NCBI RefSeq assembly: GCF_900163785.1
Contig: NZ_FUKN01000013.1
Location: 682,001-746,000, forward strand
DNA from: Psychrobacter sp. JB385
GTDB taxonomy: Bacteria; Pseudomonadota; Gammaproteobacteria; Pseudomonadales; Moraxellaceae
Length of the DNA: 64,000 bases
Direction: 5' to 3'
Positions 9,722-19,508 of the stretch are shown one piece after another. The position numbers and the translations under genes were made by a program. The number at the start of each line of letters is the position of its first letter. The first letter of the stretch is position 1. Below the pieces are notes generated by a model. It made no database searches. It saw nothing but the letters and a program-made list of their open reading frames with translations, and was not told the origin of the DNA.

Positions 9722-9760
9722 AAAAAAGCCGCTTACATCACGCTGTAAGCGGTTTTTTTA
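9722..9760. terminator. Bidirectional terminator between SDR and acyl-CoA ligase genes
   Basis: CCGCTTACA (9729-9737) pairs with TGTAAGCGG (9744-9752), flanked by A6 on the left and T7 on the right, so it can serve both converging genes. Confidence 0.9.
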
Positions 9761-9782
9761 TTTATTGGTTTAAACTCAGCGC

Positions 9783-11474
9783 TTAGGCGTTGTCTAAAGT
9801 GTGTTTCTCGCGCAGCTTTTGACGCAGTACTTTACCAACGTTACTCTTTGGCAGTTCACTCACAAATTCGATGTGACGTGGGCATTTATAGCCTGTCAAA
9901 TTGTCTAAGGCAAACTCTGTAATCACTTCTTTGGTTACATTGTTATCAGCAGGGACGATATAAATTTTTACCGCTTCACCTTGACGCTCATCAGGAATCC
10001 CAATGACCGCACAATCAATAATACCATCACAATCTAGCATCACAGACTCAATCTCATTAGGAAATACGTTAAACCCTGAGACCAAAATCATGTCTTTTTT
10101 GCGATCAAGTAAGGTGAAGTAGCCTTTTGAATCCATGCTGGCGATATCACCGGTTCTAAAATAACCATCACTGGTGAAGTCATCACTACTTTCTCTGTTG
10201 AGATAACCTGAGGTGACATTTGGTCCTTTGATACACATCTCACCTGCTTGGTTGACGCCCAAACGGTTGCCGTCCTCATCAATCAGAATGATATCGACAC
10301 TGGGTACAGGTATGCCAATAGTGCCATTGAACTTACGATCAGTAATAAGGTTAGCAGTTCCACCCGCGACGCCTTCAGTCATTCCCCAACCTTCGACCAT
10401 CGGACAACCTGTGATTTCTAACCAACGTGTTGCTGTTTGTTCGGTTGCTGCCATACCACCTGCTTGTGAGATGCGAAGCGAGCTAAAGTCCAGCTCTTTG
10501 AAGCTTGGCTGCTCCAATAATGCTTTAAATAGCGTGTTTACTGCTGGGAAAATATGGAATGGTTGCTTTGATAAGGTTTTGACAAAACCTGGCATATCAC
10601 GTGGGTTTGGCACCAATATAAACGTGTAGCCTGAACGCATGCCTAACAGGCTGAGCGAAAAGGCAAAGATGTGATAAAGCGGTAGCGCCATGACCATGTT
10701 GATATAGACCTCATTGATTTCTGAGGTAACAGGGCGATACCAAGCTTCTGCCATCAAGGCGGCAGATACGATGTTGCGCTGAGTGAGTATCGTCCCTTTA
10801 GACAGTCCGGTAGTACCACCTGTGTATTGCAAAATAGCAAGCTGATCTAAGCTCATCTTTGGCGCATGGAAAGGGAGGTTTTTACCCCTCTTAAGTACAT
10901 CAGGGAACTTGGTCACTTCGTGTTTTGGATCGTCAAGCTTGTATTTTGGGATCAAACGCTTGACCTGACGAACAATGGTATTGACCAACATACCTTTGAG
11001 TCCCATCATATCACCCAGTTTGGACAATACAATGCGCTTGATATTGGTTTCGTCCACGACTTGTTCGAGGGCTTGAGCGAAGTTGTCGACCACAAAAATA
11101 ACCTGAGCGCCAGAATCGTTCAACTGATGGCGTAGCTCACGGCCGGTATACAATGGATTAACTGGCGTACAAACATAGCCTGCTCGCAAAATACCAATCA
11201 TGATCGGTAAGTACTGTGGAATGTTTGGCATCATTAAGGCCACAACGCTGCCTTTAGGAATATTTTGCGATTGCAACCATGCTGCTACTGCAAGTGACGC
11301 TTTATCAACATCGCCATAAGTATGAGTGACGCCCATACAGATTGTCATAGGGTGCATACGAAAGCGCTCGAAACACTCTTCGTATAGCTCCATTATGCTG
11401 CTATATTTGTCTGGATTGACAGTTTTGGGTACACCATTCGGATAATGGGCAAGCCAAGGTTTATTTGGCGTCAT
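9783..11474 (-). CDS. fadD: Long-chain acyl-CoA ligase (FadD-like)
   Basis: A 563-residue ANL-superfamily AMP-binding enzyme. The P-loop-like motif is YTGGTTGLSKGT, followed by EGWGMTE (A5), YFRTGDIASMDSKGYFTLLDRKKDMI (A7-A8) and the C-terminal lysine in LPKSNVGKVLRQKLRE (A10). This order and length fit long-chain fatty acyl-CoA synthetases, which activate fatty acids with ATP and CoA at the inner membrane. The ATG at 11474 has AAGGA 8 bp upstream and is preferred to a TTG seven codons earlier. It converges on the SDR gene and lies beside the ACAD10/11-type block, so it could supply its acyl-CoA. Exact chain-length preference is unknown. Confidence 0.93.
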   Translation of the reverse strand: MTPNKPWLAHYPNGVPKTVNPDKYSSIMELYEECFERFRMHPMTICMGVTHTYGDVDKASLAVAAWLQSQNIPKGSVVALMMPNIPQYLPIMIGILRAGYVCTPVNPLYTGRELRHQLNDSGAQVIFVVDNFAQALEQVVDETNIKRIVLSKLGDMMGLKGMLVNTIVRQVKRLIPKYKLDDPKHEVTKFPDVLKRGKNLPFHAPKMSLDQLAILQYTGGTTGLSKGTILTQRNIVSAALMAEAWYRPVTSEINEVYINMVMALPLYHIFAFSLSLLGMRSGYTFILVPNPRDMPGFVKTLSKQPFHIFPAVNTLFKALLEQPSFKELDFSSLRISQAGGMAATEQTATRWLEITGCPMVEGWGMTEGVAGGTANLITDRKFNGTIGIPVPSVDIILIDEDGNRLGVNQAGEMCIKGPNVTSGYLNRESSDDFTSDGYFRTGDIASMDSKGYFTLLDRKKDMILVSGFNVFPNEIESVMLDCDGIIDCAVIGIPDERQGEAVKIYIVPADNNVTKEVITEFALDNLTGYKCPRHIEFVSELPKSNVGKVLRQKLREKHTLDNA

Positions 11475-11957
11475 GGTCAGCGTCCTTGAATTCAAAATAG
11501 ATTAGAATTTGTGGTAAAGCAGTCATATCCGTGTCAATAAAACACATCAGCGCTGACGTAGCATTTATCGCTGATAGAAGTAGTATCCTTACTTATTGAC
11601 TGGCTGCTATATTTTATTGCCGTACATAGGTCTTCTTGACCCAACCAACAATGGCACTGGTCAGAAGGTATAAACGGGTAAATTGGCGATAAAAAATACA
11701 CCGTATCAAATATACATTATCTAATGTTTACCACTAAGGTATTAAAAAATAATACATTTAAGCAATACATTAGCATGAATAGATTTTAATGTAATACCAG
11801 TATGCAAGACTGAGCAGTGCACAAATAAAGCTGAAAAATTCAATTTCTTTTTTATCAGATTTGTAACGTGGGTACTTAGAGGTTCATTGTTAATAACGTA
11901 ATAGTGTTTATTAATCAAAACTGTGACTATTGAACATAAAAATTATCTTAACCGTGA
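11475..11957. other. AT-rich intergenic region upstream of fadD
   Basis: 483 bp with no convincing gene on either strand. It lies upstream of fadD and downstream of fetB (both leftward), so it should hold the fadD promoter and the fetB transcript end. Several A/T runs are visible but no clear operator or perfect hairpin. Confidence 0.5.
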
Positions 11958-12749
11958 TTAAGGCAGGATTAATTGCTTGTGTTTATTAAAGAATCGACGA
12001 TAAATGAGTAAAGCGCTGATGGTGCAGCCAAGCATGCTACTCACACATATCAAAAACATGGTGACGATTTGATAGCGAACCGCTTGAGTCGGATCGGCAC
12101 CTGCCAGTATTTGCCCTGTCATCATACCAGGTAGACTAACAATACCGACGACTAACATGGAGTTTAGCGTGGGGGTCATGCCATTAATGATTGCTGATCG
12201 TATAGGATCGTGTACGGCCTCGAAAGGACGGGCAGACAGACTTAGCATCATCTCAATACGTCCTTGCTGTTCATGAAAGGCATTAATCAGCTGATTGCTG
12301 GTCAATGAGATAGCAGTTAAAGAGTTGCCCAGTATCAAACCCAATATAGGAATGACAAACTGCGGAGTATACCAAGGCTGCACCTGTAAAATCATCACAA
12401 TAGCGATGGCAGTCACCAATATGCCAGAAGCACTCACTGCGATCAGAGTATCAGCCAATAAACCTTTGTAATGGCGTTTGACACGGTTCTTAGCAGCGCT
12501 TCCTGCAATCAGCGTCATGATGGTTAAAATAACCAACACTTCGTACCATTGTTCGCGAGCAAAAATCCATGCCAGTATTAGGCCAATAAAACTCAGCTGT
12601 ACGATCGTACGAACAGCAGCTATCAATAAAGTTTGGGTGAGCTGTAAGCGCAGGCGGCACGATAAAATGATGACGATAATAATGAGGCTGCTGGCAAGAG
12701 CGATGTCGCTATACGTTAGAAATATCTGCATGTCGGCCGTCGCGCTCAT
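11958..12749 (-). CDS. fetB: FetB/YbbM-type ABC transporter permease (UPF0014)
   Basis: A 263-residue polytopic membrane protein with about seven hydrophobic segments. Family-typical blocks are LTQTLLIAAVRTIVQLSFIG near residue 40, PILGLILGNSLTAISLT near 135, the cytoplasmic loop EMMLSLSARPFEAV near 170, and GMMTGQILAGADPTQAVRYQ near 210. This is the UPF0014/FetB family, whose E. coli member works with FetA in an ABC exporter linked to iron homeostasis. The ATP-binding partner gene is upstream on the same strand, 108 bp away. The substrate is inferred from the family only. Confidence 0.88.
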   Translation of the reverse strand: MSATADMQIFLTYSDIALASSLIIIVIILSCRLRLQLTQTLLIAAVRTIVQLSFIGLILAWIFAREQWYEVLVILTIMTLIAGSAAKNRVKRHYKGLLADTLIAVSASGILVTAIAIVMILQVQPWYTPQFVIPILGLILGNSLTAISLTSNQLINAFHEQQGRIEMMLSLSARPFEAVHDPIRSAIINGMTPTLNSMLVVGIVSLPGMMTGQILAGADPTQAVRYQIVTMFLICVSSMLGCTISALLIYRRFFNKHKQLILP

Positions 12750-12857
12750 AGGTGCTCATCATAAAAGTAACTGGGAAAAGTAGAGTCGAGCAGAAAATAA
12801 CCCATTTATATAAATGAGGGTTTGTATGAATGGGTAAGGGATATTTTGGTTATATCA

Positions 12858-13682
12858 TTAAGAGATATCGCTCAATATACCTGCCTGCATGTGCCAATGT
12901 CTATCGGCCAATGGCATAATATCTTGGTTGTCATGTGTCACCCATAGCAAGGTGCGATGTGGGTCAGCTCGCAACCAGCCAATGAGCAAACGTACCAGCT
13001 GGGCTGATGTGTCACTGTCCAAGGCGGCTGTTGGTTCATCTAATAATAATACCTGTGGATTTAGTTGCAAGAGGCGCAACGTATTGACCAGTTGGCGCTC
13101 ACCACCTGAGAGGTGAGTGGCTTCTTGGTATAAAAAATCAGTACGACGTTCTAAATGGTTGAGCTGTTCGACGTGCCAATCGATATCAAACTTACGATGC
13201 TGGTGTGCTTGCAGACGATAAGGCAATTGTAAGTTATCAATAACACGTCCTTCTAGCAGTTGAGGATGTTGTGCAAGCAGCGAAACTCGCGAGCGCCACT
13301 CTGTAGGGGCTATCTCATGAATACTCTCAAGAGTGCTAACATGACTAGGGCTGTTTGAGTGTCTTTGACCTTGTAATCTCACCTCACCACTGCTCATCGG
13401 TAACAGACCTGCCAACACACGCAATAATACAGATTTTCCACTGCCAGATGATCCTGTTAAGACCGTTATCTGTCCTGCTAGCAGTTTTCCGCTAACCCCA
13501 TTTATTAAAGTGCGCTCCTGAGTGAGCATAGCGTGATCTGGCGCTGACCGATTTGTTATTTTCTTGAGCCAATAGCGGTATTTTTCAGACAATATTGAGT
13601 CAGTGGTAGAAGCACTTTTTTGGTTCGGATCAGATGTCGTAGCGCGCTTGCTATATACCCAAAGGTTATCGAATGCTAGCAT
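12858..13682 (-). CDS. fetA: FetA/YbbL-type ABC transporter ATP-binding protein
   Basis: A 274-residue ABC ATPase. Walker A is GSSGSGKSVLL, the signature LSGGERQLVNTLRLLQ, Walker B VLLLDEPTAALD, and the switch histidine lies in LLWVTHDNQD. About 50 residues between the first strand and the Walker A region form a polar insertion (near residues 12-55) not usual in E. coli FetA (about 225 residues). It pairs with the FetB-type permease downstream, and the thioesterase gene ends 36 bp upstream on the same strand, so all three may form one transcript. Confidence 0.87.
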   Translation of the reverse strand: MLAFDNLWVYSKRATTSDPNQKSASTTDSILSEKYRYWLKKITNRSAPDHAMLTQERTLINGVSGKLLAGQITVLTGSSGSGKSVLLRVLAGLLPMSSGEVRLQGQRHSNSPSHVSTLESIHEIAPTEWRSRVSLLAQHPQLLEGRVIDNLQLPYRLQAHQHRKFDIDWHVEQLNHLERRTDFLYQEATHLSGGERQLVNTLRLLQLNPQVLLLDEPTAALDSDTSAQLVRLLIGWLRADPHRTLLWVTHDNQDIMPLADRHWHMQAGILSDIS

Positions 13683-13718
13683 GAGGCGCTTCTGATATAT
13701 GCCAGCAGGGTCGCGTCA

Positions 13719-14288
13719 TCATTCATGGGTCTGCTGAGTAATGGCGTTTTGAATCGCATCATGTAGTGCTTTTGGAACACGAATAGGGCGCATGGGAGCG
13801 TTATAAGCAGCGACATGGTCATTTTTAGACGCTGAGTCAGGTTTGACCTGATTTTGCACGCAAGCGATGACAATTTTAGCACGGCTTAATAGGCTGTCAT
13901 TGACTTTGCTAGTGGTGTTATTGTCAGGTAAATGGCGATGGATGCTTTGGTAAAAAATCATGCTGGCAGGTTTGAGCTCAACTTTATCAATGCGCACATT
14001 GATGACTTCATCCAACAAAATGGCTCTTTTATATTGTAAGTCTGCTTGGCTCACAACAAAATGTTGTATATCACCAGCATCACTCTGCAAAAAATACCCA
14101 TTTAGCCCAAGATGAGTAAACCAATCACGGCGGCAATTTTCAAAGAACACCAGATGATTGGCATGATAAACTATACCGCCAGCGTCAGTATGGTTAATAT
14201 AGACGTTATAATCAGTCGCAAATAATGGCAGGGTAGCGTTGTCAGATTTTGAAGATGCATCTGTATGGTTATTTATAGGGGTCGTCAT
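13719..14288 (-). CDS. YbgC/FadM-type hotdog-fold acyl-CoA thioesterase
   Basis: A 189-residue 4-hydroxybenzoyl-CoA-thioesterase-like hotdog protein. After about 25 polar residues comes YNVYINHTDAGGIVYHANHL, carrying the Asp and Tyr/His pattern (HTDAGGIVYHANH) of the YbgC/FadM active-site helix, then FFENCRRDWFTHLGLNG. The remainder fits a single hotdog domain, with a Lys/Asn-rich tail. Family members hydrolyse acyl-CoA esters in the cytoplasm; the substrate is not visible. It heads the probable operon with fetA and fetB. Confidence 0.82.
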   Translation of the reverse strand: MTTPINNHTDASSKSDNATLPLFATDYNVYINHTDAGGIVYHANHLVFFENCRRDWFTHLGLNGYFLQSDAGDIQHFVVSQADLQYKRAILLDEVINVRIDKVELKPASMIFYQSIHRHLPDNNTTSKVNDSLLSRAKIVIACVQNQVKPDSASKNDHVAAYNAPMRPIRVPKALHDAIQNAITQQTHE

Positions 14289-14474
14289 AGTGGGACTCAG
14301 TAAAGTTATTTAATAAAAAGCGATGTATGTGATAATAAGGGTTACTCTAACTTAAGATACAAAGGCGCGCAACAGAGAGGCGGCCTGTGTCTGTTATCAT
14401 AGTCATTTATTTGTCATGTGTTCGTTTATACCTTCTCTAGTCAAATAGTCTAATCAATCAGTATAGGATGGTTT

Positions 14475-15299
14475 ATGCCTCGTTTTGTCAGTTTTAATAT
14501 CAATGGTATTCGCGCCCGCCAACATCAGCTTGAAGCTGTACGAGAAGTCATCGATCCTGATGTGATGGGTCTACAAGAGACAAAAGTACATGACGAGCAG
14601 TTTCCATTAAAAAACATAGAAAGTCTTGGTTATCATATTGAGTACTTCGGCCAAAAAGCCCATTATGGGGTGGCATTATTGTCAAAAGTCGCGCCTATTT
14701 TTGTACAAAAAGGCTTTCCTGGTGAAGATACAGAGGCACAGAAGCGCTTTATTCATGCCCGCTACGTGATAGAAGGTCGCGAGATTGATGTGCTTAACGG
14801 TTATTTTCCGCAAGGCGAGAGTCAAGACCATCCTACCAAATTCCCAATGAAGCGTGCTTATTACGCAGATTTGATGGCTTATATCGATACCTTAAAATCA
14901 GAAGGACGTTCACTTGTCATTATGGGGGATATGAATATCGCCCCAGAAGATATTGATATCGGTATTGGTGAAGCCAATGCAAAACGTTGGCTAAAAAACA
15001 GAAAAACCTCGTTTTTACCAGAAGAGCGTGCATGGTATAGCGACTTGATGTCGCGCGAGTTGACCGATACGTATCGTCTGCACTATCCAGAGAGTACAGA
15101 CTTATATAGTTGGTTTGATTATCGCAGTGGGGGATTCAATGACGATCCTAAGCGCGGCTTACGTATCGACCATATTTTATGTACCGCTGATTTGGTCAAG
15201 GCGTGTGTCGATGCTGGTATCAGTTATGAGCTGCGAGGCATGGAAAAACCCTCTGACCATGCGCCCATTTGGTCAGCATTTGATTTAAGCAAACTTTAA
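14475..15299 (+). CDS. xthA: Exodeoxyribonuclease III
   Basis: A 274-residue endonuclease/exonuclease/phosphatase-fold enzyme of the ExoIII/AP endonuclease family. Visible catalytic blocks are FNINGIRAR, LQETK (metal-binding Glu35), NGYFPQGES, MGDMNIAPEDIDIG (Asp and Asn), GLRIDHIL and the final SDHAPIW with the catalytic His. ExoIII cuts at abasic sites and removes 3' blocking groups in base excision repair. Length is normal. ATAGGATGG before the ATG is a fair ribosome site. The gene is divergent from the thioesterase operon, sharing a 186-bp spacer. Confidence 0.95.
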   Translation: MPRFVSFNINGIRARQHQLEAVREVIDPDVMGLQETKVHDEQFPLKNIESLGYHIEYFGQKAHYGVALLSKVAPIFVQKGFPGEDTEAQKRFIHARYVIEGREIDVLNGYFPQGESQDHPTKFPMKRAYYADLMAYIDTLKSEGRSLVIMGDMNIAPEDIDIGIGEANAKRWLKNRKTSFLPEERAWYSDLMSRELTDTYRLHYPESTDLYSWFDYRSGGFNDDPKRGLRIDHILCTADLVKACVDAGISYELRGMEKPSDHAPIWSAFDLSKL

Positions 15300-15394
15300 T
15301 ATATACATGACTTTTAATAAAGCAGTACGCATACCGTATTGGCTAAAATTTTTTATACCCATAACACTAAAAATTGAGACATAAGGATTCAATA

Positions 15395-16618
15395 ATGGCT
15401 GTCGGAAATGTTGCAGTACCTAATACCGTTTATCCTATTGAAGGCATCAAACTAAGCGCCACCGCCGCAGGTGTACGCTATAAGAACCGTGATGATCTTG
15501 TGATTATTGAGATTGCTGATACAGCCACCACTGCGGTTGTGACCACTAAAAATACGTTTTGTGCGGCACCCGTGCGTATATTGCGTGAGCATTTTGCCAA
15601 CGCCGCTCCGCGCTATTTGATCACCAATACAGGCAATGCCAACGCAGGCACGGGCGCTGATGGTAAACGCCGTGCTATAGATATCTGTCAAGCGTTGGCA
15701 ACCAAAACAGGCGTCGATACCAGCGCCGTATTGCCATTCTCTACTGGCGTGATTGGCGAGCCACTCAATAGTGATGCTGTGATTGCTGGTTTGGACACAG
15801 CGCTCGCCAATTTATCATCTGACAACTGGCTGGCGGCAGCGAACGGTATTCGTACTACTGATACTATTCCTAAGCTTGCGAGCCAAAAAGTCGATGTTGA
15901 CGGTATCAGTTATCATATTACTGGTATGTCAAAAGGCTCAGGTATGATACGACCTAACATGGCGACTATGCTGGGCTATGTGGCAACAGACGCCAATATT
16001 GCGCCTGACTTATTACAAGAAATGCTAAGTGCCATCAATGAGCAATCCTTTAACCGCATCACCGTTGATGGGGATACGTCAACCAATGATTGCTGTGTAT
16101 TGATCGCGACAGGTAAGGCCAGCTCGGATGTGATTGACAGTCCAACGCATCCGCATTATCAGGCAGTTTTTGCCGCCTTGACAGAGGTGTTTGTACGTCT
16201 GGCGCAGCTGATTGTACGTGATGGCGAAGGCGCGACTAAGTTTATGACGGTAAAAGTGACTGGCGGTAAGACCACGCAAGAGTGCTGCGATGTGGCATAT
16301 GCAGTCGCGCATTCACCGTTGGTCAAAACAGCGTTCTTTGCCAGTGATGCTAACTGGGGACGTATCCTAGCAGCAGTAGGCTATGCTGGTATTGAAGATT
16401 TGGATACAGAGCAAGTCGATGTCTATCTAGATGAGGTGATGATTTGCCAAAATGGCGGCGTTGCTAGCACTTATACAGAGGAAGCGGGCAAAGCTGTGAT
16501 GAGCCGTGCTGAAATTACCATTCATATTGATTTGGCACGCGGTGATGCCAGTGATACAGTCTATACGTGTGATTTGTCATACGATTATGTCAAAATCAAC
16601 GCGGACTATCGTAGCTAA
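15395..16618 (+). CDS. argJ: Bifunctional glutamate N-acetyltransferase/amino-acid acetyltransferase
   Basis: A 407-residue ArgJ. It moves acetyl from N-acetylornithine to glutamate, and in bifunctional forms also from acetyl-CoA, closing the cyclic arginine pathway. The self-cleavage site is in MIRPNMATMLGYVATDA, with the nucleophilic Thr at residue 191. VTTKNTFCAAPV, NTGNANAGTGADG, FNRITVDGDTSTND and ASDANWGRILAAVGYAG are family blocks. ATAAGGATTCAATA before the ATG at 15395 favours that start over a TTG seven codons upstream. It starts about 95 bp after xthA and may be cotranscribed. Whether it is mono- or bifunctional cannot be read from sequence alone. Confidence 0.95.
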   Translation: MAVGNVAVPNTVYPIEGIKLSATAAGVRYKNRDDLVIIEIADTATTAVVTTKNTFCAAPVRILREHFANAAPRYLITNTGNANAGTGADGKRRAIDICQALATKTGVDTSAVLPFSTGVIGEPLNSDAVIAGLDTALANLSSDNWLAAANGIRTTDTIPKLASQKVDVDGISYHITGMSKGSGMIRPNMATMLGYVATDANIAPDLLQEMLSAINEQSFNRITVDGDTSTNDCCVLIATGKASSDVIDSPTHPHYQAVFAALTEVFVRLAQLIVRDGEGATKFMTVKVTGGKTTQECCDVAYAVAHSPLVKTAFFASDANWGRILAAVGYAGIEDLDTEQVDVYLDEVMICQNGGVASTYTEEAGKAVMSRAEITIHIDLARGDASDTVYTCDLSYDYVKINADYRS

Positions 16619-16655
16619 TATCTTTAGAGCGAAGCATTTAATCAATGTTATTAGG

Positions 16656-16686
16656 AAGCCAGAGTATAGATTGCTCTGGCTTTTTT
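16656..16686 (+). terminator. Terminator after argJ
   Basis: AAGCCAGAG (16656-16664) pairs with CTCTGGCTT (16674-16682), followed by TTTT. Confidence 0.88.
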
Positions 16687-17011
16687 GCGATTTGTGGATT
16701 ATCAATTTATACCATTATCTTATACGTTTTATTAACATCAGTTGCAAAAGCTGACGTTACTTTACAAAGCAGTCATAGAGAGAACGCAGTCTTGCGTCCT
16801 ATACTAGCCTCAGTAAACAATAGACGACATTGTTGATATTGCAATGAATTTTATTTCATTTGGTATTGATAATATTGTCAGAATAATCATTAAAAACTGC
16901 CTATAAATTTTGAGTATGTATTAAACAATACAGGACGTTTATAACAATAAATTCAATCTGGTAGGCGCTAAAGTACATACAAACATAGATTAATTCACTG
17001 AGGATTTGATA
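16687..17011. other. Intergenic region upstream of the small lipoprotein gene
   Basis: 325 bp between the argJ terminator and the lipoprotein gene. It is AT-rich and should hold that gene's promoter. I see no supported gene or strong hairpin. Confidence 0.45.
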
Positions 17012-17410
17012 ATGAAAAAATTAGCACTTGCAGCATTGATGACGACGTTTGCCCTTTCAGGTTGTTCAACGATGGGTATGGACAATGAGCGTACTATGGT
17101 TGTTGAAGGACAGCCTATGAATGTTAAAATTGTGAACATTCCAAGCTTTGAAGTAGAGATCGCTCCACGTAAAGCAGTATGTGATCTAACAGCCACTGAT
17201 GGTAGCAAAGTAGAATCACAGTGCCTACAGTATCGTCAGACTCATCAGAAAAACTTCAATACACTAAACGGTAACATCCAAGGCTTTACTTATGAGCCAA
17301 ACTACCGCTATGTACTTGATGTTCGTCAAGAAGCCGTGACTGCTGAAGGCTCTAACATGGTACAGCCAGTTTGGATTCTAAATGAAGTGATTTCAAAAAC
17401 AGCTGAATAG
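17012..17410 (+). CDS. Small predicted lipoprotein of unknown function
   Basis: A 132-residue protein with a lipoprotein signal: MKKLALAALMTTFALSGC, where LSGC is the lipobox and Cys18 the likely acylated residue. The mature part is short and mostly beta-like (VVEGQPMNVKIVNIPSFEVEI, then FTYEPNYRYVLDVRQE) with two further Cys that could pair. GAGGATTTGATA before the ATG at 17012 supports this start. I do not recognise a named family, although the C-terminal region resembles small META/DUF4377-like lipoprotein domains; that is a weak guess. It lies alone between two terminators. Confidence 0.75.
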   Translation: MKKLALAALMTTFALSGCSTMGMDNERTMVVEGQPMNVKIVNIPSFEVEIAPRKAVCDLTATDGSKVESQCLQYRQTHQKNFNTLNGNIQGFTYEPNYRYVLDVRQEAVTAEGSNMVQPVWILNEVISKTAE

Positions 17411-17446
17411 TACTATATTGACTTGCATTAATGAGTCAGGCGTAAT

Positions 17447-17479
17447 AAAAAAGCCTCTAACATGTTAGAGGCTTTTTTG
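17447..17479. terminator. Bidirectional terminator between lipoprotein and sdaA
   Basis: A perfect 24-bp palindrome at 17451-17474 (AAGCCTCTAACA and its complement), with A-tract on the left and T-tract on the right, serving both converging genes. Confidence 0.92.
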
Positions 17480-17505
17480 TATGTATAGCAGAGCAGTGAT
17501 TGATA

Positions 17506-18939
17506 CTAGCATTGACTGTAGTTAACTGTAACACCGCGAGTCGCAGTAGGAATGCGATTGTCTGCATAGACAGCTAAGCCACCACGAGCCGTTTCTTTAT
17601 ATTTATCAGACATATCTGCACCTGTCTGTTTCATGGTTTCTATTGCTTTATCTAAAGAAACAAAGTGCTGACCATTACCTCTACAAGCAAGCCGTGCTGC
17701 ATTGATGGCTTTGACGGCACCCATGGCATTACGTTCGATACATGGTACTTGTACCAAGCCGCCAATTGGGTCACAAGTCAAACCTAAGTTATGCTCAATA
17801 CCAATTTCAGCAGCATTCAAACATTGTGCCGGCGAGCCATCCATGATTTCTGCCAATGCCGAGCCTGCCATAGCACAAGCCGAACCCACTTCACCCTGAC
17901 AGCCAACTTCAGCACCAGAGATCGACGCATTTTGCTTAATTAAGCTGCCGATTGCCGTGGCATTTAATAAAAATTTACGTACGCCATCTTGGCTATAATT
18001 GGGCAGAAAATCCCGATAGTAATGCAACACGGCTGGAATGATACCGGCAGCACCGTTGGTTGGGGCAGTGACGACTTTACCACCGTTGGCATTTTCTTCA
18101 TTGACGGCAAGCGCATACAAATCGACCCAATCCATAGCGGCAAGTTTATCTGTCTTCGATATAGGCTGATCTTTTTCGGTACATAGCTGCGAGTACAAGC
18201 CTTGTGCACGGCGCTTTACATCCAAACCACCTGGTAAGATACCGCCATTTTCACAACCTTGCTTGACACAATCTTGCATCACGTCCCAAATGCTGTCCAA
18301 GTAAGCAAAGATTTCTTCTTTGTCATGGAAGTAGCATTCGTTTGCTAAGACCAAGTCACTGATGCTAAGGCCGTGCTGAGAGCATTGATCCAAAAGCTCT
18401 GCGGCGTTGTTGAAGGGATAAGGGACTCGATCAATCGTTGGGCTGGCTTGATCTTCATCAGGATTGGTAGCATCTTCTTCATTGATGACAAAGCCGCCGC
18501 CGACTGAGTAATAAGTCTGCTGATATCGAGTGCCATCTTGCAATATTGCTCGAAGGGTCATTGCATTAGGATGATAAGGCAAAACGGTATCATCGTACCA
18601 ATAAATATCTTGCTCTGTATCAAACGCAACGGTATGCACGCCCGAGACATTCAACGTTTTATCAGAAAAAATAGGGGACAGATAACGACTGGTCATACGG
18701 GTATCGATGGTACTAGGCGTATGACCAAGTAATCCGAGCAGTATCGCTGTATCCGTGGCATGTCCTTTGCCTGTGGCAGCCAAAGAACCATAAAGCTCGA
18801 TTTCTATTTTTTCAACTGTCTGTAATTCTGCTTGTTGGCTTAGTGAGGCCAAAAATAAATTTGCCGCTACCATTGGGCCGACGGTATGAGAGCTTGATGG
18901 GCCAATACCAATTTTGAATAAATCAAAGACACTAATCAT
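17506..18939 (-). CDS. sdaA: L-serine ammonia-lyase, single-chain iron-sulfur type
   Basis: A 477-residue L-serine dehydratase that converts serine to pyruvate and ammonia using a [4Fe-4S] cluster. The N-terminal domain begins with [19 protein letters not shown], the diagnostic SSSHT block. The C-terminal catalytic domain has [54 protein letters not shown] and ARGGLAVY. These contain the conserved cluster cysteines. The chain ends in Cys (VNYSQC). In the structurally known Legionella enzyme a cysteine at the C-terminal end binds the cluster, and this tail Cys may do the same. Length is normal for the fused alpha+beta form. Confidence 0.95.
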   Translation of the reverse strand: MISVFDLFKIGIGPSSSHTVGPMVAANLFLASLSQQAELQTVEKIEIELYGSLAATGKGHATDTAILLGLLGHTPSTIDTRMTSRYLSPIFSDKTLNVSGVHTVAFDTEQDIYWYDDTVLPYHPNAMTLRAILQDGTRYQQTYYSVGGGFVINEEDATNPDEDQASPTIDRVPYPFNNAAELLDQCSQHGLSISDLVLANECYFHDKEEIFAYLDSIWDVMQDCVKQGCENGGILPGGLDVKRRAQGLYSQLCTEKDQPISKTDKLAAMDWVDLYALAVNEENANGGKVVTAPTNGAAGIIPAVLHYYRDFLPNYSQDGVRKFLLNATAIGSLIKQNASISGAEVGCQGEVGSACAMAGSALAEIMDGSPAQCLNAAEIGIEHNLGLTCDPIGGLVQVPCIERNAMGAVKAINAARLACRGNGQHFVSLDKAIETMKQTGADMSDKYKETARGGLAVYADNRIPTATRGVTVNYSQC

Positions 18940-19508
18940 AATAAATTACCGAAAATTTGGAGCGCTTGAGTATGGGACATCCATTCCCAAAAGCACTTTT
19001 ACGAAAAATATGAGAGACAGCGGGCACTTTTATGCAATCGTAAAAATAGGCATAAGATGCTGTCTATGAAAATGTGTAAATCAAAGAGTGTACATGGTGA
19101 CTGAATAATAACTTTTATTTATTTTGAAACTCCGTTATCATGCTCGGAGTCAGTAGTTATGTAACATCCTGTAAGTGCTCATCGCCATAGTGTACATCGA
19201 GTCGTAGACGATTAAAACCAGTTCCAGTAGAACACATCTGACCTTATACCTCTATCAAAGAATGACCATCATACCAAATCGTACTTTTGGTTTGTTATAT
19301 GAGAACATAAATGAATGAATAAATAAGGATGGCATATTATAGATGGGAATATATAGAGTTGCTATGGATAAAATAGCCAATGACATAATAATCCTATCGA
19401 CTGTCCCTGTGGCTGACTCAATACATTTTTATTCAAGACAGTTTTATTCAGTTTCTATTTCATCAGTTATTTTAGCCTATTACTTTAGCCAACATAGGAC
19501 AAGCGCGC
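18940..19508. other. Long divergent intergenic region between sdaA and the NCS2 permease
   Basis: 569 bp without a supported gene. A 70-codon frame at 19343-19555 overlaps the permease start and has no similarity I recognise. The region should hold the promoters of sdaA and of the permease; AT-rich stretches around 19090-19140 and 19290-19340 could do so. No clear riboswitch, tRNA or terminator is visible. A small RNA could be present but I cannot show one. Confidence 0.45.

Noticed and set aside
10213..10629. 138-codon plus-strand frame inside fadD
   Set aside because: Antisense to a well-conserved ligase; no start signal or similarity.
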